Below are positions 22,594 to 35,660 of a DNA stretch of 64,000 bases, one piece after another; position 1 is the stretch's first letter; each line of letters starts with the position of its first letter. The translations under genes and the position numbers were made by a program. The stretch is from Dryobates pubescens (taxonomy: Eukaryota > Chordata > Aves > Piciformes > Picidae). Under the pieces are notes generated by a model that was not told the DNA's origin, searched no databases, and saw nothing but the letters and a program-made list of their open reading frames with translations. The stretch spans positions 1,054,001 to 1,118,000 of the forward strand of contig NC_071626.1 of NCBI RefSeq assembly GCF_014839835.1, given 5' to 3'.

Positions 22594-22626
22594 ACGGCAC
22601 GGCACGGCACGGCACGGCACGGCACG
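22594..22626 (+). repeat. (GGCAC)n microsatellite
   Basis: About six perfect GGCAC pentamers in the SOCS2 CpG island. Likely length-variable. Confidence 0.9.
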
Positions 22627-22828
22627 CCTTGCCTTTCAGTAAGGTCATACGATAAGTCGTACCTCTAGGAACGGGAGCCCGGCCCACGGCAGGCTCTCGG
22701 AGTGGGAACGAACCTCCCCTGGGCAGCGGCGTGACCGAGCGGCTGCGGGGAGGGCGCGCAGGCAGCGCCGGCTCCCGGGGCTCGCTGGCCTCTTGGGTGC
22801 GGAAAGGGGCAGCGCCGTGAAGGGCGCG

Positions 22829-22838
22829 ATATATTTAG
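22829..22838 (-). promoter_or_regulatory. SOCS2: TATA-like element upstream of SOCS2
   Basis: On the minus strand GCGCTAAATATATCGCGC: an AT-rich island in GC-rich surroundings. If used, transcription would start near 22800. Confidence 0.3.
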
Positions 22839-23982
22839 CGCGGGGCAGGAAATGTGCGTTTCCCGTTCCATTAAATGCTGATATTGTTTAAAAAAAGAGA
22901 AAAAAAGGAAAAAGAATCTTTCCGCTCGGCTGAAACGAAGAGGAGGGACAAAAAGAGCCTCTCGCTGTCACGCCGGGAGCGACACGAAGCCGAGCAGCAC
23001 CAGAGAGGGGGAGCCCAGACGGCTGGGCGCGGGGCGAGGGAGGTTCTCACAGGGAAGATATGGGAGACCCCCAACAGCCTGTGCTGGCGAACCCGGCAGA
23101 GTCCAGGTGCGCGCTGTGCCGAGGCGGCTCCTCCCGTCGCAAGTTACGCGGTGGAGTCGGAAACTTTCCCCAATTAAACTTTAGCGGCAGCTGATAGGTG
23201 GCTCTGCCTGGTTCCTGTCGCAACACAGGCGGCTAACCCCCCAGCAAACCCAGCCCCGCGCCTCTCTCGCTGCCGGCTCGGGGGCCGGGCGCAGGTGCGC
23301 CTGCCCGCGGAGCGGCTGCGGGCGCGGGGCCGCCGACCGCCAAGCCCCGAGCGCAGGTGGAATCCGCCGGCCGCGGCTGCCCGGGCGCGACCCCTTGTGA
23401 AGAAGGGGAAACGCCGACAGCGCCTGGCCGCCGAGTGCTGCCGCCCGCGGGAGCTTGGCGGGGGACAGGAGGGTTTGCGAGGCGGTGGCAGTTGTTAGCT
23501 GCGGCGGGGACGGGGAGCGCCCCAGCAGCCTGCCGCCGGCTTCGGGGGAGCCTTCATCCCGCCTAGCAGCAGCTCTGTCCCGGGAGCAGGGAGGCTGGCT
23601 CCCCGCTCTCGAGGAGCCGCAGGGCAGCGGGCGCGGGGGAGGGAGGGACAACGACAGCGGGACTCACCCAGGCTCGGCGGAACGCGGCGAGGGGCCGCCG
23701 CTGCCGCCGCCTGAGGGTGGGGGCAGTCAGGTTGCTGGCGCTCCTGGCGGCGTAGAGGGGCCGGGAGGGCCACAGCAGCAGCCGCCGCCGGGGAGCAGCG
23801 TCGGTGCCGTGCGCGGGCAGGCAGGCTGCCGCTGCCGGAGGAGGATGGTGCTCCTGGGAAACAACACCCTCCGCTCCCTCCCTCTCCCCGGCGCGGGCGG
23901 TCTGTTCGCCTTTGATTGCGAGGCGAGGGCATCCTGCCCCCACCGCTCCCCCTTCCCGAGATGGCTACATACAAAGGCTGCT

Positions 23983-24002
23983 TTCCAGGAACTTTCCAGG
24001 AA
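23983..24002. promoter_or_regulatory. SOCS2: Tandem STAT5-type GAS sites
   Basis: Two perfect TTCCAGGAA elements (23983-23991 and 23994-24002), each matching the STAT5 consensus TTCNNNGAA and spaced 11 bp start to start, about one helical turn. SOCS2 is a well-known STAT5 target, and paired sites at this spacing favour STAT5 tetramers. An M-box-like TCATGTGAC follows at about 24008. Confidence 0.7.
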
Positions 24003-24269
24003 CCGCATCATGTGACAGGACCCGCTCCGGCGCCTCCACCGCGATCGCGGCCAGCCGGGGCCGCCGCACCGAGCCGCCGCCCCTGTCACGCCGGGGCAGC
24101 GCTCGCCTAACCCTTCCCCCCGCCGGGCCCACCCGCCCTTCCTCCTCCCCCTCCCGCGCACGCCGGGCCGCGGGGGACGCGCGGCCAGCAGCAGGTCAGC
24201 GGCCGAGGCCGCCGAGGGACCGGCGCGCGGGCGGCCGCTGGAGCGCGCGGCCCCGCGAGGCACGGCCCC

Positions 24270-24323
24270 GCCGGCAGAGGCTCCAACGGCCGCCCGCGCG
24301 CGGGCCGCGCGGCACCTCCTGAG
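24270..24323 (+). ncRNA. Possible divergent antisense transcript exon (SOCS2-AS-like)
   Basis: In the SOCS2 island the plus strand shows a strong donor (CTCCTGAG then GTAAGCG, GT at 24324). Human SOCS2 has a divergent antisense lncRNA, so a counterpart is plausible. The exon start is not visible; no coding potential recognised. Confidence 0.25.
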
Positions 24324-24339
24324 GTAAGCGCGGGAGCGC

Positions 24340-24400
24340 GAGGCCCCCCCTCTCCCCCCCCCCCGACCTCCGCCGCCGCCGCCGCCGCCGCAGGATGAGG
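24340..24400 (+). repeat. Poly-C and (CCG)n run
   Basis: Poly-C followed by about eight CCG triplets, at the edge of the SOCS2 CpG island. Confidence 0.85.
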
Positions 24401-24677
24401 GCAGAGGGGGTGCTCGGCCTGTCCGGCGCCGGCGGGCACCTGAATGCGGCAAGGGGGGGGTGCGCCCTCGGGGCCGGGAGCGCGTCAGGGGCCGGTGCCA
24501 GCAGCTCTGGTGCCAGGGACTTCGCGGCGGACTGAAGCTCCTGGGACACCCCACCCTGCTCTCCACCCCCCCCCCCCCCCTCCCCATTTCACCCTCGGGC
24601 ACCAAACGCCTCGCTCGTTGCTACCGACAGCCGTGCCCCGCCGCCGCGCGCGCCGAGCCCCCCGGCCCGCCCGCGTT

Positions 24678-24752
24678 TGGTTTTTTTTAAGGGATTTTAT
24701 TTTATTTTTTTAAAATTATTTTATTTTATTATTTATTTATTTATTTAAAATC
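24678..24752 (+). repeat. AT-rich (TTTTA/TTTA)n tract
   Basis: About 75 bp of T-rich TTTTATTT repeats starting abruptly after the GC-rich island. Confidence 0.85.
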
Positions 24753-24952
24753 ATGCCGGCGCTGGTTTTTCGGCGTGAAGATTGATCGCGCCGCGGCTGC
24801 TGCTCGTTTAGCCAACAGCCTCCCGACGCTACCCGGGGTCGGCCTCTGCCGACTTGAGAACGAAAAGAAAAGGAAAGGGCGAAAAAAAACCAAACCCCAA
24901 ACCCAACAAAGAAAGGGAGAGAGAGAGAGAGAAACAAAGGAAAAGTCTCCCG

Positions 24953-27900
24953 ATTAGCCTCACCCCTCCCCTCCTCTGCAGGTCAGGTCCCCCCTGCCTA
25001 TTCCACAGCAGCGTTAGGCAGGGAATATTTCTCTGCCTCTGGCAGCAGAAGGGTTCAGAGGTGTCTTAAGTCCTCAGGAAAAAAACATATTAAATAAATA
25101 GAAAATAATACCAAATAATCTCTTTAAAAAAATCGGGCCGGGCTGGGGGGAGCCTTTGTTATCGAAGAGAGGAATGAATATGCATCAGGCTGGACGGCTT
25201 GGCTGCTCCCCGGCTCAGGCACCCTCCTGCCTTGGGTCCTACTCTCCAGAAACTCCTCAAATTCAGCGTTTCTTTAAAAAAAAATTTTATATATATCTAT
25301 TTTTAAAGATAGTTCCTGACAGCTTTTGTAATAGGTAGTAGTTATCATTTTTATACATCGGGGGTAAGTGGAGAGTATTATAATTAATAGTTCCCTTTAA
25401 ATACCACTTTTTTTTATATATATATATATTTATTTTTTTTTAGTTAATTAAGCAAATTCATCTGAGGGGGAAAAAAAAAAGAACTACTTTGCTAAGTGAC
25501 TTGGTCAGTCTGGTTTAATCTGCTTGCAGTGCTTGGGGGCTTTTGAATTGAATTTCTTCAGTTTGTGAACAAGGGTGGCTTTAATCACTGACAGCACTGC
25601 AGATTTAAAATGAGGTCTGAGGGGGGGAAAAAAAAGAGAAGGGAAAAAAAACCCCCAAAACAACAAAAAGCCCAACCTTGGGCTTTCTTACTTAAGCATT
25701 CTCAGAAATGCAGTAGAACAGTTTAGATCTTGAAGGTCATTAATGTTCCTGTTTTCCTCGGTGCGGTTCAAGTAGTCTCAGACACAGCCCTCAGTGACTT
25801 CTGTGCAATCCCTACTGATTTTTCGTTGGGCAGAGGTGGAGAGGGGGGAGACTCTCTCTGTGTCCTTTGCAGCTCGGTTAACAGCTCTGCCAACGATGCA
25901 AGGTCTTGCATAAAATCTGATGTACTTTTCCAGCACTGCACGGGCTTTGCTGTGCTCAGGAGAACAACAGCAGCAGCACAGAAAAAGAAAGGCAAGACAG
26001 GTCTGTTTTTACGACTACAATAACTGTGTGTATGCACATGCAGACACAGAGCTTTGCCTCAAAAAGAGGTTGTTTTGGTACGATAGTCTTCAAATGATGG
26101 CTGTTCCTTTAAAGTTCCCCAATTCGCCTTGGAGAAATGGAATGCATCTTAGCAGGCTGCAGGGCTGCTTTTTTACAGCTTTGCTCCAGAGTTCTCCCTC
26201 CCCATGTTATTTATTAATGGCATTTTTATGTGGATGGTATCTCAAGGCTTCCTTTGCTTCTGCTCTTTATTCATCACTTGAAGTCATAATAATTTGTTTC
26301 TAAAACCACAGCTAGCTGCTCTAAAAGCAGAGAGAGGAAGACCCTGATTTATGTGGTGAACAAGAAACAAGAGCAGAAGAATGTAATAAATGCTTCTTGC
26401 TTATAACTTGATATTGTTATGAAAGAGGTAGCATAAAAAATTAAATAGGCAGTATAGCAGCAGGATCTTAGCTGAACAGGGTTCTGTGAATTTTATTTAT
26501 GCATGAGAAGTTGATGTCTTTTAAAAACGGCCCTAAAGATCTGATAAATTTACAAGAGTAATGAAAATCAAACTTAAAAACGGCAAATCAATCTTTAAAT
26601 GCTGCTTTTGGCACCTCTCAAGGGTGCTTTGGTTTCCAGTTACCTTTATGCTCTGGCAGGAGGCTTCCGTGAGCACGACAGGGCTCGGTGGCACGAGTTA
26701 GCAGCTCGCTCTCCCTTCCAGCAGTGTCAGTGAGCTGGGCTCCTGCTCTGGCTGGGTGAGCCTTTCACACAGTCACTGGGAGAAAAGGGGAAAATTAGGA
26801 GTGAGAAAAGGTGATTAAATTAAAGTACTTTTGGGATTATGGGTCACACGTGGTGCAGGAAAGGACTTGAAGCTACTTTTTAGCTTCTCTAGCATTAGGA
26901 TGTTTAACAGCTGTACTCTGCCTTAAGTTTGGGTTTTTTTTTTGGTGTGGGTTGTTTAGTGTGTTTTTTTAACTGTATAAAAGTTATAATGGACTAGGAG
27001 AGAGATATGAAATGGAGCAAGAGAAGACTGATAGCTTAGCTTTCCATCATGTGAGCAAATTCAGGGTCTCTAATTTGCCACGTAACAGACAGCAGTTCCA
27101 AAGAGAGTGGCTAAAAGGAAGAAGAAAACTAATTAATCACATGGAGATTTAACATTTGTAAATGCAACTGAAACCAAGTCCTTGCTTGCTTGAAGCCTGT
27201 CTGTTTGGGGGACAAATATTATCTGTGTGTGCAGCCATGAGTGCTTCTGAGGCAGTGTTAGAGATGTACCATCCGACCGCAGATGAAAGGCAATCCCTTG
27301 ATTTCTTTTCCAGCTTCTTTATGCTGTGAGCGAGCGCTCTGCTTTGGGCAGTATGTCATCCATACACTCGAGCTTTTACATTGAGATTTATCTTAGTGCT
27401 GAAAACCTGGACATTAGGAGCTGTTGAAAATCACAGGCAGGATCTCTTCTCTGCCTGAGCTGTTCTCAGACAGATAGGTGCTTAAAGAAAAAGAGAAGGG
27501 GAGGGATGAATTGATTTATTTACATTTTGTTTTTCACTGAGCCCAAAATCCCTTTTGTGACCAAGGGAGGAGGTAGCAGGGTTTTGACAGCAGCGTGACG
27601 TGCCTGCTGCTAGAAGTTATTTTCACTTTGTTCCTGAAAAGTATTGCCAAATTTGCTGGAGAGCTAGCAGGCTGATTTATTTATATAGCAGGACAGGAGT
27701 CGGGGGGAGGGGGGAATGCAATTTTGGCCCAGCTGATTTTGCTCAGTTTGCTTTGTTTTGCTGCAAGGATTTGTTGATTTATTTAGCTAGACTTACCCAG
27801 CTACCTGGAAGGATACAAGGGGCCCTCCCTCGCTCTCCATGTCCTTCCTGAAGGTGCAGCAGAGATGATCCATTATCCCTGACATCCCGTTGGGTCAGAT

Positions 27901-30900
27901 AAAATCCACTTCAGTTGAAAGGCCAACTATTGCTTAGCACATATCTCTGTTTATTCAGCATATTTTGACAGCTGTTTACCTGACCTGATAGAAATTACAG
28001 CCTGTAACTGCCACGCTTCCTCCCTGCCCTGTGACCATCACAGTGCTTCTCAAGCAGAGACAGGAGAACGCTGAGCCTTTGCCTCAAGCAAATGTAGAGC
28101 ACGTTACTCGTAGCTCCACACCACCGGCGAGGTGAGCCCTTAGAGGATTTCTCACTCAGCAATCAGGAGGGAGGTTTGCTGATTTCACAAAGAGTTCCTA
28201 AAACATAATAAATGCAGCAGAAAGCAAGCAGCTATCTTCATAAATGGAGTCTCTCTGCTCTGTCCAGCTGCCTGAGGAACAGAATGTTTTGATGAAACAA
28301 ATTAGGTTGTATACCCCAAAAAACTGACTCTTAACCAGCTGCCACCTTGTTTCCTGCTGGTTTGATCTACTCAGATGTGAATGCTTTGTCTTTCTTGAGA
28401 ATGTGTGTGTGCTAAAGGAGAATAACCAGAAACTCAGGGAATAACTCAGTGGTGTTCTGAAAGAAAATCAGCACTTCCCATTTAAAAACAAATAACCAAG
28501 AGGCAGCACTAAGGCAGCAGTACTTGGACATAACACCCAGGTTATTTTCTTTCAGGGGCAGTCAAGAAAAAGAAGGATCATTCCCTTTAGTTCAGTGGAC
28601 AGACAGTCACTAGCCAGCATGAAACTCTGACCATAGAAAGGTGGCATTTAAATCCTTCTCTCATCTCATGTGCTTTATGTCTCTGCTGTTTATGACTTAA
28701 TAACATCTACAGGCCTTGGCTGCATTAAATGTCTGTAATGAAAAACTTCTGTAATCTCTCTAATTCACAATTTAAAGTAAATCTAAAGTTAAACTAATAT
28801 GCCTGGACACGGTGAGGAAAAGGGTACCAGGCACACAGCAGAAAAATAGAACCTCCCCGGTGCAGGGTTTGCCTTACACTGTGCTGGGCTCCTTTACAAA
28901 GAGCAGAATTCTGGTCTGTCTCTTTATTATTCTGTGACTTATCCAGTTTCACTCTGTCTAGAACTGGCTAAATATTGCTGAACGTTACCTGAGAATGCTT
29001 TGTAAATATTTGTGCTTTGACAGGGCTCTTTCTCCCGTCATGCTTTCCTTTTTGTGAACAGGAGAGGAAAAAGAAAGACTCATGGCATGAACCACTCTGG
29101 TAGCAGTAATTTGAAACAGTTACTGGGAGAATACTTGCTCTGGAGTGCAGCATTCAGATGATAATGGAAGATGCTGTGGCCATGACGTTTATTTACTTGG
29201 TTTTCTTTCTTGCTTTTTTTTAGCAGAGAGAGTGTGAGCAGAAGTGTGTGTGTGTATGCAGCCAGACACCTCCACGTGCCTGCAGGCAGGCTTTTGGGAG
29301 GCCTGCAGTCGTGGAGAAAGGGACACTCTTGTCTCTGTGTGTTAGAGAAATCCTAGAGATAGCACAGCTGAGAGCACTGTGAAATCTTACATTCTTGTCC
29401 CAGATGCTGCCAGGAAAAACAAGCCTTTTAGGCCTGAGGAGGCTTGAGATGTTTTCTTGCCAGTTGTGAGTCCTACTTCTCAAAGTAAAAGAGAGCAAGT
29501 AATGCCTGTGAAAAAAGTTTCCCTGACAGAGCTTGCAGGCAGCTCTCCTCCCTCTGCCAATCCATAAGTAATTAAAGCTCTTTTGTTGGCCGAGAGTCGG
29601 CGGACAGGAGGGAGGAAGATTAGAACAGGTGATGTAGTGGCTACCTCCAAAGGAGAGAGTTCTCAGTGCAAAGTGAAAGGAAGATGAAGGAAAAAACCCT
29701 GGGTTATAGGTCTCTGAATAAATGGTCTCCATCAGAAGAAGATTAATTTTAAATCACTGTTCTACTTCTTACATTAAATACGGTTCAGTTCGCCCAGAGC
29801 TAGTTGGCCTTGAGGATGAATTCCTACAATTAAGTGTTTATGATTGAAAGTGCTGCCATGGAAAGCAGACAGATGAATATCATTTCAGGAGTACTGAAAC
29901 TCATTAAATGAGTTTTAGAACCTTTTCCTGGGCATAAGCCACTTGTACATTTCAGACTCAGGCTCTGTCAGCTTGCAGCGTGAGGCCTGGAGTGCTGCTG
30001 GCTGTAGGAGTTTGAGTAACAGGATAATCCACACATGCCTACATCTGTGTAATTTCAGACTTGCAGCCCGTGGTGTGTGTGTGTGTGCTGCTTTTCAACT
30101 GCACTTTTCAGATGAGTGTGTTAATTGTTAGTGGCAGGTAATGAACTTAACCTGCTCCTGAGGTGCTGCCTGCTTGTGGCTCAAGATCGACTTGGCTGCT
30201 TTCCCTCTCTGCAGCATAAAGGGAGGCTACACGTGCAGTGCCACACAGATCTGAGCAGTGCCAGCTGCCAGCCACCTTCCCTCTCTTCATTTGTGCCTGG
30301 TTTTGTCAGGAAGGCCCAAGGCACCATCCTGTGCCTGGCTGCCACCCTGGGAGGACATCAACTGAAAATCAGGGCAGACAGACTGACTGGCATTCTGGGG
30401 GCTCAACAGAGGAAACAGAGACAGGGCTACTCTTCCTGCTTAAGGAAAGAGCATTGGTCCACAGCTCACCTTTTCTTGGCACTGCCTGCCCATTCCCAGG
30501 ATTGCTTTCCCCTCCTGTGAGAGGTTGTGCCAGCTATGTGGGAACGAAAGCTCACACAGTAGTAGGCAAAATGGGAGAGGCTTCTTGAGACAGTTGCTGT
30601 CTCCCCTTGTACTGTACCTGAGCCATCCCACCCCGACTCTGAGAGGCTGCTGCCAGCAGAAGGGATGATAAATGAGCACACATTTCCTAACCAACCTCTG
30701 CTTTCTGTTCTGTGTGTGAAGATCTCCCCCAGCTCCAGCTGTGGCTCCAGGCTGCAGTCGCTCAGGAGCAGCTTCTTGAGCTGTTTTGTCATGAGGTGGC
30801 AAATTCTGTCACAGGGTGGGGTGAACGGTTGGGGATGAGAGTAGTAACTCCCTCAGCCATCTGATTTTAATCCCTTACCATATGACTGGAAGTCCTTAGA

Positions 30901-33900
30901 TGCCCTCTACTGCCGTATACCAGCATTAACAGATGGCTCTTTGTAACCAGCTTCAGATTTGCCGAAGTTTATTATCGCTCTGCCTTTGTCGATGGGTGGA
31001 GGGGGGGAGGCGATACCCAGAATTACTGCGCACCATGCCAAGTCTCTTCCACAGCCTGAGTTTGGGCTAGACACCGTCGGTGCCTCGCAGTGCTGCTGCC
31101 CTGTGTTTCAGCAGTTGAAGGGTGCTATTTTTAGCCTCCTTCTCAGAGCCCACGTCTCGGATGAATTATCCCTCTGGGAAAGAAGCTGATGCAGAAAGAT
31201 GCCTCAGGCACAGCAGAATTTCCCCCCAGCGCTGCAGCCCCCAGTGTGCAGTGGAAGGAAGCTGCAAAAGCTGCTGCTGTAGATCAGCCTCTGCTCTGGA
31301 AAGGAATTAAAGGATGCCATCAGATCTGTCATTTGCCTGAGACAGATCAGCAGGCAGGAGTCAGTCTCTGAAATGGAACAGGAGTGAAGTTTCTGTCCCT
31401 GGTTTGTCTGTGTTATGACAGGCTTTTTGTGCTGGCAGGCACAAAGCAATCTCAAGTCAAGCAGTTAATCCTGCAGGGAGTCGCTACGGGCTGTAGGAAT
31501 CAAGTGCTGCAGTTGTGCTTGAATTTGAGCTGGGTTGCTTTTCTCAACTCCTTTTCCCAACACAACAATCCCACCTTTAATTCCCCAGCCCAGGTTCCTA
31601 GCACTGATTTGACTGAGCGGGTTTGCTCCAAAGGAAACGAGTGGCCACATTCTGTGTGTTTCGAAACATGCCTAACCTCCTCTGAGGACACTCTACAACT
31701 GTTCCTTTTACCCTAGGTGGCTGCCAGGGGTGTGACAGAGAAGCAGGCAGGGCAGGAGAGAGGGGAGCTTGCCAGTGGAACACATGACAGCCAGATCTGC
31801 TCCAGGTAAGTGAGGGGGACACGTGCAGGGGACAGGGAGAAGGGTCTCTGCCAGGCTAGTAAAGAGATGCAGCCTGGGCTCATGGGAGGGCTGAACTTTC
31901 ACACTGTGATTGCTTTCCCCCAGCACAGTCCTCTGCTCCCAGGGACACTGCTCTAGAATATGCTACTCAGATTTTCCAGGAGCTTTTGTAATTCTTCCAA
32001 AGGAACAGAAGTCCACAGTGAAATCTTGTTGTGAATGAGGGCTTTGTTCTGCCAGGCTGCTTCTGGAAACACCTGGCTCTTTGTTAACCGCTGCACAAAA
32101 GGCCGAAACACGAATTTGTTCTTGTGCTTTTGTTTTCAGAGCCTCCACTCCTCCAGCCTCTCCTTTCTCTTCCTCCAAGACATGCAGGAAGCTGCACAAG
32201 TCCTCCTGGCAGGTGGGTACTTCGTGGCTCTGGTGGCAAACCTGTGAGGCCATGGCACTGCCTGTCTCCTGGCACAGCTTGTCACTACAGCCAGATTCCC
32301 CAATTTCTTCTTGTTCTTTGGAGGGCATTCCCCACCCCCATCCAGCAGGGAGTGGGATCCTCTGTCCAGAGAATGTAAATAGCAGCTGTTTCCACTCCAT
32401 TTGCATTTATATTCTTAACACTTCAAAATAGAGTCTTTCTAGCAGCTTTCACAGTCTAGTCAAAATTCCTCCTCAGCCAGAGGTACTGGTGAGATGTTAA
32501 TGAAATGCCTTTGGGCTGCCTGATGGGAAAGAGGCAGCAACAATGAAGTTCCCCAAACAGCTGAGCTCTTGTGCTTCTGACAGCGACAAATCGAAGCACA
32601 CCTTGGGCTGAGAGTACAGCAGGTAAGGAGATGGACTGTTAAAAATGTCTCTGCTGACCTGCTGGAGTATTTCAAGCAAAATGGGTTTGTCATAGGAGTG
32701 CAGCTGCAAAGGGGAGAACAGGCAGCCCAAAGCAACAGCTGGCTGTGTGAGGCTGTATGAAGTCAGAAGCTTGTTTGCTCGTGTCATTTGGGTTTAAATG
32801 AAGCTCTTGTGTCCTGAGAAGAACTGAGGCCCAGCTCCTTGGGTTTTCACACCACTGGTTTCATCTGTTGGCACTTCACTGGCCCTGAAATGGAAACACA
32901 GCATTCTTGTTTAGTGATGCCTAAAGGATGATGCTGAGAGTGATGTCCTCTTATTGGCTTCTTGCTGGTTTCTTCCCCTCCAGAAAACTTTGACAGCCTT
33001 TCACCTCATTATTTTGCTAAATGACTCAAGTACTTCAGATTTCTTTGATCCTCTGAAGGCTGAGAATTGCAGCACAGTGACATTTAGTGACCTTTGCTAT
33101 GGTTCATTTACTGCAGCGTGGACACTGGAAGATGCTTGCTCTTGAATCCAGGGGGGGTTGAGTTACAGAGATGCACTTTTTCCTCTGCATGTTTGCTCAT
33201 CCAGAGAAAAATCCTTTTGTTTCTACAGGAGTCTCAACTGGGGCATCCATCCAACGGGGACTGGACAATCTGGATGATTCACACTGCTTAGAGAGCAGTA
33301 ATTACCTGTGTGAGCTGCTGCTTTTGCACACCTTGACAAGCCTGGAGCAGTCTCAGTCAGGCTTGGTAGTCTGAACAAAGAGAATCTGAGCTCAGGTCTT
33401 CTGTAAAACCAGTGTGGGTCCCAGGTACCTGCTTTCAGAGGGCAGGCTTGTATGTGAAACTTACAGCTAGACTTGAAAAGTCCTTGATACAAAGAGGCAT
33501 TGTGGGGATAGTTCCCTGTAGAGCAGACTCCTATGTCCACCCCCCTCCTCCTTGAACTCCCTTCTGTGGCCCCCCCAGGCCTAACATGTCATTCTGACTT
33601 TTTGTGTGTATCTTTTAGCTTGGAGTGTCTGAAATTGGCTGGAACTGCCCTGCAGCCTGCGAGGATGGTGCTTCCCTAGCCTGAAAGTGAGGGTTTGTAT
33701 TACATGCTTGGTGGTGCTTGAGGTGCACAGCCAGCCTGACCAGTTCAGAAGAGCAGGAAGGTTAAAGTCCAACGAGGAGCGAGCCTGGGAGCGGTGCTCG
33801 GTGCACACTCTCCCTCCGGGGCTGTTGCTTTGAAAGAGGGCAAGGTGGGACAGGGGAAGGTAACAGAGGTATGGGGAGCAGCAGCCAGAGCCTGAGCTTG

Positions 33901-34954
33901 CTCCCCAGCCTGCAGCAGGAAGGATGCGCTCGGGGGGGCCCAGAGTGGCCGTCTCCTGCAGCCTTGGGAAGTAACAAACGAAGCCAGCTTGAAACCAGTC
34001 AGGACTGAGAATTACAGAATGGCAACAGCAGCAGCAGCCCAACAGCGATGTGGTGAAGCCACTGTATCCCAACTGCCAACCAACTGCAGGCCAAGCAAGA
34101 CTTTCCCCAGGCATTCGTTTATTATTCAGCTGAAATCCTCAGTGTCTCAAGTGAAGCAGAAGGCAAAGAGCACTGCAGCAGCACAGCTCTGGTCCAGCAG
34201 AGCTCCTGAAGCAGCTGACTTCTGCAAAACCACTTAAAGAACTACAACAGAAATGGGAGAGATGAGAAAAGCCAGCAGGAGCTGAGAGACACAGACCCTG
34301 CCATGAAAGCAGGAAATGTTGTGGCATTAGTCAGGAGGGAAGGTGTTTGTACACCAGGGTTATACTGCAATCATCTGTTACTTGGGTTAATCTTTATTCT
34401 CCCTGGTGCAGTGGCCTAACTTGAGTCACTTCTCAGTGGTCATTTACATTGCCCATGATACTTGGATGGTTAAGCTGTCACTGGGTTTGGCAGGAGAGCT
34501 GCTAAACCCCAGCTCTTCCAGGTTATTTTTCTCCTGTGACACCTCTCCTTTTGCCATGAGGGAGATTCCGTTCCAAGGAATTGTAAAGCTTGGTAGCAGG
34601 TTGCTGGCCTTATTTGTGTGCTCCCTGCCTCTGACTCAGGGCTGGGTTTCCTCCTGACAAGCAGTAAAGCCAACTATGAGCACAACTGTTTCCTGGCTTT
34701 CTTTCTGGATGTTTCAGAAAGGCCAATGGGCAAAGTTGCTCAGTTCTGTTGTCCATCCCCACCCCCTGGGCTGCCTCCAGGTGTTGAAAATCTTGGGGAT
34801 GTGTTGTCACTTCTCACCTGTATCATGATGCTTAACGAAGTGGAACTCCAGGCCAGAAACCTCAGCTTCTCCAGAAACCATGCAGCGCAAAGTCGTTGAC
34901 CAAAGAGGTGATTTGGGCCCTGCAGCTTCCACCTGAGGATGTACACTGTCCTAA
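24953..34954. other. Repeat-poor 10 kb upstream of SOCS2, no gene recognised
   Basis: AT-rich near the promoter (25080-25450, poly-T and TA runs), then mixed unique sequence. No CR1 or LTR seen across 10 kb, and the open frames are short and unlike known proteins. A further STAT-type site (TTCTCAGAA, 25699-25707) and a small (TG)n at about 30068-30088 are present. Likely to hold SOCS2 enhancers. Confidence 0.5.
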
Positions 34955-35205
34955 CTGTGATGAGCTTTAAGTTGGAGGGCAGATTGAGACTGGCTATTGG
35001 GAAGAAATTCTTCTCAGGGAGGGTGGTGAGATACTGGCACAGGTTGCCCAGGGAGCTTGTGGATGCTTCCTCCCTGGAGGTGTTCAAAGGCCAGGCTGGA
35101 TGAGGCCTTGAGCAAGCTGGGCTGGTGGGAGGGGAGGTGTTCCCTGCCCGTGGGAACAGGATAATCCTTAAAGTCCCTTCCAACCCAAACCATCCAACAG
35201 GCAGC
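34955..35205 (+). repeat. CR1 LINE, 3' end fragment
   Basis: Sense CR1 from 'agtttaagttggag'-like text to 'ccttccaacccaaaccatcc'. First CR1 after the SOCS2 desert. Confidence 0.92.
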
Positions 35206-35568
35206 TCCAGTTACACCCAGTGGAGCCAGGAGAAATGCAGTGGTGGCTTTAGATGGTAGTAGCACTGTGACTTGTAATGGAGCTGCAGAAATGCTGTGCT
35301 CCAGTGCAGCACCAGAGCCAGCAGCTGAAATTCAGGCCTCTTGCAACAGCGGAGAGAGGAGAAGGGCTCTCTCCTAGAAGCAGGGCCGAGGAACTAGGCA
35401 GCAGGGAGGGAGGGATGGGTGAGGAACTGCTCTCTCCATTACAGGCATGAGGAACTGAAGCACAAAGACATGAGACTTCCCTCAGCTGTACTGGCAGCTG
35501 GGTCCCATTCACAGCCCCCTGTTGGCTCATCATTTTCCAGACAAGGGGGGTGGAGCTTTTTGTTTATT

Positions 35569-35660
35569 CACAGAATGGTTTGGGCTGGAAGGCACCCTGG
35601 AGAGCCTCTAGTTGCAACTCCCTGCCGTGGGCAGGGACACTTTCCACTGCCTTCCACGGT
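35569..35660 (-). repeat. CR1 LINE, short 3' tip
   Basis: Reverse CR1 tip: 'cacagaatggtttgggctgg' then 'gtgggcagggacactttcca'. Confidence 0.88.

Larger units (their letters stand above)
21200..24680. promoter_or_regulatory. SOCS2: Large CpG island at the SOCS2 promoter
   Basis: About 3.5 kb of CpG-rich sequence covering the first coding exon and upstream region. It contains a TATA-like element on the minus strand at 22838-22829 (TAAATATATC), two STAT5-type sites at 23983-24002, CCG runs and small tandem repeats. A noncoding exon ending at a GTACGA donor near 22662 is possible but weak. Confidence 0.75.

Noticed and set aside
21256-24605. Many long frames in the SOCS2 island
   Set aside because: CpG-island artefacts, except the SOCS2 N-terminal exon, which matches a known protein and splices in phase.
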